Part shown: piece by piece, positions 6,916 through 11,763 of the stretch
How the letters are laid out: each line of letters opens with the position of its first letter
How positions within the stretch are numbered: position 1 is the first letter of the stretch
From: Bacteroidetes bacterium UBA6491
GTDB lineage: Bacteria; Bacteroidota; Bacteroidia; NS11-12g; UBA9320
Direction of reading: 5' to 3'
DNA length: 11,763 bases
Assembly (NCBI GenBank): GCA_002436505.1
Contig: DJML01000070.1
Location: 26,556-38,318 of the forward strand
Position numbers and translations under genes: made by a program
Notes under the pieces: model-generated
What the model was told of the DNA's origin: nothing
The model's database searches: none
What the model saw: only the letters and a program-made list of their open reading frames with translations

Positions 6916-8955
6916 TTATTTGGGAGACTTAACCCTTAATGGCCAAAATCTTAACAAAAGTATCTCAATCAGTATAAAAAACAATGATAAAAGAAGACAC
7001 TCTGCCCAAAATCTTCTTCCCATATCCTCATTTTTTAACTGCAGACCTACATTATTACTGATCGCATCGAGTATTCTGACATTTTTTTGCGAAAATATTT
7101 CCTTGAGATCTTCATCATCTGGCAATAACGTCTCGGATTCTGATCGGCTGTAGTTGAAAGCTATGTATTGAATTGACCTGTCTCCGGAAAGTAACTGATA
7201 ACTGCCTGCTTCACGAATGAGGCCATTTTCAGCGATCAAAGATTCACTTCGGCCAGGTATTCTCTCAGGAACGATACTGTAATCATTATTAACGAGACGA
7301 AGGCCCGATTCAGAGACCCGTATTTCATCTTCCACCCTTATTGGGTCCATATCACCAATATCATGCCACAAAGGGAACCTGATGCTGTTCTGAATACTCA
7401 TTTTTAGCATGACGGGAACCAGTATCGCATGATCAGCCAGGTTGCCAAATGATCGATCTAAAGGCACCGCAAACTGGTAGAACCTGCCCTTTCCATTAAT
7501 TGTGGATGCTAAAAATGGTCTGGTGTTCCTTAGTTGGATGAGATTTGTCGAACCAGGTCCTGATGTCATTGCAAAATAGCGCTTCACTACAGGTAGATTC
7601 AAGTTGGCACTTTCCTTCTCGAATACATTATCAAAAAGGTCGTCCTCAAAATCTATTGAAGCGACCTGCATTTCTTCGGTCCTTAACTCGTCATAGATCG
7701 ATCCATTAAGTGATTTTGCGAGTTTGTTCTGATCTTCCTGTCCGCTTTCTGTTGGAAAGAGGACCAGGCTTCCCCCATTTTTTATGTAGGTCTCAAGGAC
7801 CTTCGTCAAACCGCTCGAAAGAGATGGCAAATGGTCAAGGATGACAAGATCATAAGAGGAAATACCAGAATAATCAATTGAAGTGAACTGAACAGGGACG
7901 AAATTATAATAAGCATCGTTCTTAAAAATTCTGTTAATGTCAGCGCTGACCTCCTCTGAATAAAGGTCAAGGATCTTTACATTTTCTTTCACCGGGAATG
8001 AAAAGTACAGCGCATCATCAAAAACGATCGGGTCATCATTAATATCGAGCCGGGCTTCTTTCCATCCGCTTTCTTTGATCACAAAATCAAATCCTGTTGT
8101 TACTGATACGTTTGCCGGCAGATCAAGCGTGGTCGTTGCTTTTAATTCACTATCTATCCGCAGGGAAACATTAACGCCCTCTCTGTCTTCGATCCCATGG
8201 TTTGTCACCTTTGCAATAATTCTTGCGGGCTCATTGAGTTTTACCATCGGATCTTCGAAAAAGATGCTGTCAATGCTGATGTTTCTTAAAACTTCAGCAC
8301 GGATCGGCAGCAGATAGTACCCTGTTGTCGTATCTACGAGATCCTGCTTGATTTCTTTCCTTACAAATTGAAAATCAGACAGCATAAAAACACTCGTATT
8401 AAAAGTTTCGTCGGATGCTGCGCTGATCGTATTCAGCCTTTTTATTACCTCTTCAATGTCACGACTGTCAGGACCTGACTCGATCTCCGATATTTGCAAC
8501 AATGCCTGCTCTCTGTTTATCAGTCGTGTTGAACTGGTAAAATCATTTGTCACAATGCAAAACCTATCTGTCTCTTTGTAATTCTTAACGATCTCATCAG
8601 CTCTTATTTTAGCTACTTCAAGTGAAGGTCCACGTTCTGATTCGGCTTCCATACTGAAACTATTATCAACATATAGAAGGACAACATTTCTTTGGGATCC
8701 TTTTTGGTTTCCATCCTCAGGAATAAACGGCTGTGCAAAGGCAAGAACAAGGAATAGCAAGGCCAAAATTCGTGCAATAAGAACAAGATACTGGCGTAAT
8801 GTTCGAGTCGACCTTGTTTGTTTCTGAAGCTCTTTCAGGAACCGCACATTTGTGAACGGCAGTTTCTTATATCTTCTGAGATTAAACAAATGGATCAGAA
8901 CCGGTATGGTCAGAATAAAAAGAGCCCAAAGAAATCCGGGATACAGGAAAGTCAT
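6916..8955 (-). CDS. BatA-type membrane protein with VWA domain and C-terminal anchor
   Basis: This 679-residue protein opens with the BatA/aerotolerance N-terminal domain: two membrane helices (about 6-24 and 57-75) flanking LFNLRRYKKLPFTNVRFL at 23-40. A von Willebrand A-like domain follows, with metal site DNSFS at 97-101 (the DxSxS pattern) and later elements TNDFTS at 136-141 and LSDFQF at 192-197. Next come an adhesion-like beta domain (about 236-320), a region resembling a glutamine-amidotransferase-like Rossmann fold (about 327-402, VILDHLP then GGSLVLFP), and a last membrane helix (about 650-670). The bulk should lie outside the cytoplasmic membrane. Such single BatA proteins are frequent in Bacteroidota, outside full bat operons; the role is unknown, probably a protein-binding scaffold in the envelope. 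It sits between the amidohydrolase (37 bp) and the dihydroorotase homologue (9 bp). Confidence 0.9.
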   Translation of the reverse strand: MTFLYPGFLWALFILTIPVLIHLFNLRRYKKLPFTNVRFLKELQKQTRSTRTLRQYLVLIARILALLFLVLAFAQPFIPEDGNQKGSQRNVVLLYVDNSFSMEAESERGPSLEVAKIRADEIVKNYKETDRFCIVTNDFTSSTRLINREQALLQISEIESGPDSRDIEEVIKRLNTISAASDETFNTSVFMLSDFQFVRKEIKQDLVDTTTGYYLLPIRAEVLRNISIDSIFFEDPMVKLNEPARIIAKVTNHGIEDREGVNVSLRIDSELKATTTLDLPANVSVTTGFDFVIKESGWKEARLDINDDPIVFDDALYFSFPVKENVKILDLYSEEVSADINRIFKNDAYYNFVPVQFTSIDYSGISSYDLVILDHLPSLSSGLTKVLETYIKNGGSLVLFPTESGQEDQNKLAKSLNGSIYDELRTEEMQVASIDFEDDLFDNVFEKESANLNLPVVKRYFAMTSGPGSTNLIQLRNTRPFLASTINGKGRFYQFAVPLDRSFGNLADHAILVPVMLKMSIQNSIRFPLWHDIGDMDPIRVEDEIRVSESGLRLVNNDYSIVPERIPGRSESLIAENGLIREAGSYQLLSGDRSIQYIAFNYSRSESETLLPDDEDLKEIFSQKNVRILDAISNNVGLQLKNEDMGRRFWAECLLLSLFFILIEILLLRFWPLRVKSPK

Positions 8956-8992
8956 ATTATATAAAACGAATTAATTTCTGGATAATTTTCAT

Positions 8993-10630
8993 TTACCTGA
9001 TATAAACGATCTCCCCGTTAATGATCGTACTTAGCACATGTATTCTGGTCCCTTGATTTAACTTCATCAGGTCCTGCTTAAAGATCGTAAGATCTGCCTG
9101 CTTACCCGGCGCAATGCTCCCAAGACGACCATCCATAAAACAGCTGTATGCAGCACCTAATGTCATGGCCCGCAATGCATCCTGCGGACTGAACTTTTCC
9201 TCCGGATGAAGCGTTGACCCATCTGGTCTTTGCCTGAAAACTGCAGCCAGGTAGGTTGCAACAGGCGAAATATCCTCAACAGGAAAATCAGTGCCAAAAG
9301 CAATGTGACCTGCAGCATTATGAAGGCTTTTATAGGCATATGCTCCTTTAAGTCTGCTTTCCGTACACAATCTTTCTCTGGCCATCGACATATCTGAGAT
9401 CAGGTGTGTAGGTTGCACCGAAGGGATAATTCCAAATTCTCCAAATGTTCCCCAATCATCCGGATGGACGACCTGGGCATGTTCTATCCGCCAGCGCTGG
9501 TCATTCCCGGGCCGGTTGTATTTCTTGTATACATCCAGGATCATCCTGTTTGCCGAATCACCGATGCAATGCGTATTCGCCTGCATTTCCATATTAAAGA
9601 TCCTTCGGCAGAGCGAATCGTAATAATGGTAATCATTTTGAATTAATCCATTGTTACCCGCATCATCGCAATATGGTTCCAGTAATAGTGCCCCATGTGA
9701 ACCCAGGGCACCGTCAGCATAAAGTTTAAAACTCCTTACAACTAGCCTGTCACTGTTTATTGGGCCATTTTCCTCAAAAAAATCAAATTCTTCTGTGCCA
9801 GGATTCGACATGGCATAAACGCGGATCTTAAGATCTCCTGTTTTGTGCAAAGAATCAATGATCCTTATGATCTCAAGATCAAGGCCTGCATCTGCAACCG
9901 TGGTCAGACCAGCCTCCAGGCAATCTTCCTGAGCCTTTAATATTGCTCTGACTTTCTCGTCCCTGGTTCTCTTCGGTCTCAGATCAAGGACCCGATCCAC
10001 TGCCTTGTCAACAAGTATCCCTGTGAGCCGGTCATTAAAAATCTCAATACTTCCACCGTCAACCCGTGTTAGAAGGTCAATTCCAGCCATCTCCAACGCT
10101 ACCTGATTCACAAGTGCTGCATGACCGTCAACTCTTCTAAGAACAACAGGCCTGTCCGGAAAGAGAATGCTTAACTTCAGATTATTCACTCGGGTTTTTT
10201 CCACCCACTCCTCCTCATTCCAGCCTCTTCCAACGAGCCACCCATCGGGGTTTTCCTGGGCATACGCCACTACCCTGTTCAACAGGTCATCAAAGGAACC
10301 TGCATCTCTGAGATCAAGTTCACTTTTATTTGTACCGTATCCGTAAAAATGGCAATGGGCATCAAATAGGCCTGGGTACACACTTGCCCCTTCAAGGTCG
10401 ACGACATTATTGGATCTGTACGCTGACTTTATTTCATCCCAACTGCCTATAGCAAGAAACTTACCATCATCAATTACAACAGCTTCAGCTTTAGAAAAGG
10501 CACTATCAACAGTATAGATCTTAGCATTCATGATGATCAGGTCTGCAGTGATCTTGTTCTTGTCACTCTTGCAAGTGGTAAAGAGGACTGAAATCATCAG
10601 TAAAAGCAGAAATGAAATTAGATTTCTCAT
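8993..10630 (-). CDS. Amidohydrolase family 3 lipoprotein (YtcJ-like)
   Basis: From the chosen ATG at 10630 the protein has 545 residues and starts with a lipoprotein-type signal peptide ending TTC-KSD, with lipid-modified Cys at residue 20; Lys-Ser-Asp after the Cys is typical of Bacteroidota outer-membrane lipoproteins. A longer frame from an ATG at 10666 would bury this signal behind 12 residues, so the inner start is preferred. The enzyme is a metal-dependent amidohydrolase of the YtcJ type: HxH in DAHCHFYG at 90-97 (H92, H94), the FKLYADGALGS strand at 301-311 with K302 as likely carboxylated ligand, H355 in NTHCIGD, H384 in IEHAQ, and D448 in GTDFPVED. All metal ligands are present, so it should be active on an amide or N-acyl substrate, not identified. 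It leads a four-gene run and diverges from gatB. Confidence 0.92.
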   Translation of the reverse strand: MRNLISFLLLLMISVLFTTCKSDKNKITADLIIMNAKIYTVDSAFSKAEAVVIDDGKFLAIGSWDEIKSAYRSNNVVDLEGASVYPGLFDAHCHFYGYGTNKSELDLRDAGSFDDLLNRVVAYAQENPDGWLVGRGWNEEEWVEKTRVNNLKLSILFPDRPVVLRRVDGHAALVNQVALEMAGIDLLTRVDGGSIEIFNDRLTGILVDKAVDRVLDLRPKRTRDEKVRAILKAQEDCLEAGLTTVADAGLDLEIIRIIDSLHKTGDLKIRVYAMSNPGTEEFDFFEENGPINSDRLVVRSFKLYADGALGSHGALLLEPYCDDAGNNGLIQNDYHYYDSLCRRIFNMEMQANTHCIGDSANRMILDVYKKYNRPGNDQRWRIEHAQVVHPDDWGTFGEFGIIPSVQPTHLISDMSMARERLCTESRLKGAYAYKSLHNAAGHIAFGTDFPVEDISPVATYLAAVFRQRPDGSTLHPEEKFSPQDALRAMTLGAAYSCFMDGRLGSIAPGKQADLTIFKQDLMKLNQGTRIHVLSTIINGEIVYIR

Positions 10631-10637
10631 ACAGGAG

Positions 10638-10645
10638 CAAATGTA
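10638..10645 (-). promoter_or_regulatory. Candidate -7 box of the amidohydrolase operon
   Basis: The minus strand reads TACATTTG, matching TAnnTTTG, and ends 7 nt before the ATG at 10630. This supports the shorter start, because the ATG at 10666 would lie upstream of the box, and it predicts a very short or absent leader. A TTG lies only 12 nt upstream, too close for a standard -33 element. Confidence 0.45.
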
Positions 10646-10660
10646 ATCACTTTGTCTCAA

Positions 10661-10707
10661 GTACATGCAGCAGGCCCGTCATCAAAAAGTAGCATGAACG
10701 CATGTAC
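10661..10707. promoter_or_regulatory. 8-bp inverted repeat in the divergent promoter region
   Basis: GTACATGC at 10661-10668 is the exact reverse complement of GCATGTAC at 10700-10707, with 31 nt between. A further GCATG copy lies at 10692-10696. The pair sits between the two -7 boxes of the divergent amidohydrolase and gatB genes, where a shared regulator could bind; a chance repeat is possible. Confidence 0.3.
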
Positions 10708-10726
10708 ACTAAATCAGGTATAATCG

Positions 10727-10734
10727 TAAATTTG
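10727..10734 (+). promoter_or_regulatory. Candidate -7 box of gatB
   Basis: TAAATTTG is an exact fit to the Bacteroidota -7 consensus TAnnTTTG, 11 nt before the gatB ATG at 10746. No TTG is found at 17-23 nt upstream, so the -33 element is weak or absent. Confidence 0.5.
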
Positions 10735-10745
10735 CAAACTTTAGA

Positions 10746-11763
10746 ATGAAGACCATCAGTCCGGAATTAAGAGATAAATATGAAGCAGTCATTGGCCTCG
10801 AGATCCATAGCCAGCTGCTGACAAAAAGTAAGGCCTTCAGTTCTGACCTGGCCGAATACGGGGCCATGCCAAACACCAATGTAAATGAAGTGTCGCTTGG
10901 CCATCCGGGGACATTGCCAAAACACAACAAAGAAGCTGTGATCATGGCGATAAAGGTTGGCCTGGCATGCAAGTGCAAGATCAGGGAGTACAACCAGTAT
11001 GCACGTAAGAATTACTTCTACGCTGACCTTCCGAAAGGATATCAGATTACGCAGGACAATACCCCACTTTGCAACGGAGGACATGTAACCATTCATATTG
11101 GTGATGAAGAGAAGAACATCGAGCTTACCCGGATACATATGGAAGAAGACTCCGGAAAAAGTTTACACGATCTTGACCTCAATAACTCGCTGATCGATTA
11201 TAACAGGGCCGGGACACCACTGATCGAGATCGTTACCGAACCTGTGATCCGTTCAAGTGAAGAAGCCTATCAGTTTGTTACTGAAATTAGAAAACTAGTG
11301 CGATTCCTTGATATATGCGACGGGAACATGGAAGAAGGATCTCTGCGTTGCGATGCGAACATCTCTGTGCGGCCCAAAGGCAGAGAGGAATTTGGCACAA
11401 AGGTAGAAGTCAAGAACATGAACTCTATCAGCAATGTCAAAAAGGCCATTGAATATGAAATAGACAGGCAGATAATTGCAATTGAGAACGGTGAGAAAAT
11501 AGCACAGGAAACCAGATCTTTCGATGCGTTGAAAGGCAATACATTCAGCATGAGGGCAAAGGAACTGGTCAATGATTACCGGTATTTCCCTGAACCCGAC
11601 CTGCCACCCCTGATCGTATCTCAAAAAATGCTGGACGACATAAAAGCTGAAATGCCCGCATTGCCTGAAGAGCTTTTGAAGCGGTTTGAAGGTGAATTTA
11701 AACTCAGCCGGTACGATGCCACAAACCTAACGGAGACCAAGGAACTTGCGAAATACTATCTGG
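10746..11763 (+). CDS. gatB: Aspartyl/glutamyl-tRNA(Asn/Gln) amidotransferase subunit B, N-terminal part (cut by right edge)
   Basis: The frame is open from ATG at 10746 to the window end, giving 339 residues of a protein usually about 480 long. It is GatB, the kinase and transamidase subunit of the GatCAB complex, which converts Glu-tRNA(Gln) and Asp-tRNA(Asn) to Gln-tRNA(Gln) and Asn-tRNA(Asn) in the cytoplasm, using ammonia from GatA. Signatures are VIGLEIHSQL at 15-24, NYFYADLPKGYQITQ at 89-103, HMEEDSGKSLHD at 131-142, DYNRAGTPLIEIVTEP at 151-166, MEEGSLRCDANISVRP at 195-210, KVEVKNMNS at 219-227 and DYRYFPEPDLPPL at 277-289. The C-terminal tRNA-binding helical domain has only begun. Its presence suggests that Gln-tRNA or Asn-tRNA is made indirectly. 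It is transcribed away from the amidohydrolase. Confidence 0.97.
   Translation, partial: MKTISPELRDKYEAVIGLEIHSQLLTKSKAFSSDLAEYGAMPNTNVNEVSLGHPGTLPKHNKEAVIMAIKVGLACKCKIREYNQYARKNYFYADLPKGYQITQDNTPLCNGGHVTIHIGDEEKNIELTRIHMEEDSGKSLHDLDLNNSLIDYNRAGTPLIEIVTEPVIRSSEEAYQFVTEIRKLVRFLDICDGNMEEGSLRCDANISVRPKGREEFGTKVEVKNMNSISNVKKAIEYEIDRQIIAIENGEKIAQETRSFDALKGNTFSMRAKELVNDYRYFPEPDLPPLIVSQKMLDDIKAEMPALPEELLKRFEGEFKLSRYDATNLTETKELAKYYL

Noticed and set aside
10709..11138. Minus-strand open frames opposite gatB
   Set aside because: They are antisense to a clear GatB reading frame with strong motifs and show no family resemblance.
1..11763. Mobile element, CRISPR array, tRNA or defence system
   Set aside because: No transposase, integrase, direct repeat array, tRNA-like fold or defence-family gene was seen on either strand.

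Overview
The window looks like chromosomal DNA of a Bacteroidota species, most likely of the Cytophagales type (order-level placement is inference). The signs are promoter -7 boxes fitting the Bacteroidota consensus TAnnTTTG with no clear Shine-Dalgarno sequences, a secreted PKD-domain protein, a lipoprotein with the phylum-typical Cys-Lys-Ser-Asp start, a BatA-type membrane protein, and a LemA/TPM gene set. No tRNA, rRNA, CRISPR array, insertion sequence or phage gene is visible.

Layout, left to right. Positions 1-974 (minus) hold the start of a large secreted protein with a fibronectin-III-like domain and two cysteine-bearing PKD-like modules; it runs off the left edge. Positions 975-1203 are an intergenic stretch with a -7 box and a perfect 14-bp palindrome. 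Positions 1204-4576 (minus) are five tightly packed genes. In transcription order they are lemA, a TPM-domain protein without signal peptide, a YgcG-like TPM protein with signal peptide, membrane anchor and glycine-rich tail, a stand-alone 3'-5' exonuclease, and an RlmI-type SAM-dependent methyltransferase. Joins are 1-bp, about 20-44-bp and 4-bp overlaps plus one 32-bp gap, so this is probably one transcript. Positions 4653-10630 (minus) are four more genes, 9-37 bp apart. In transcription order they are an amidohydrolase lipoprotein, a BatA/VWA membrane protein, a dihydroorotase homologue and a DPM1/GtrB-type glycosyltransferase. From 10746 (plus) to the right edge lies gatB, divergent from the amidohydrolase, with a shared intergenic region that has one -7 box per direction and an 8-bp inverted repeat.

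How the genes relate. The LemA/TPM trio is a known envelope-associated combination of unclear biochemical role. The amidohydrolase, BatA-like protein and glycosyltransferase are also envelope or lipid-linked. The exonuclease, methyltransferase and GatB are housekeeping nucleic-acid and translation functions.

The most notable feature is the dihydroorotase homologue at 5629-6906. Its reading frame is intact and full length, but the metal-binding HxH motif, the substrate arginine and other catalytic positions are replaced, so it is probably a non-catalytic paralogue. I see no clear new multi-gene defence or mobile system; most of the window is ordinary chromosomal content.
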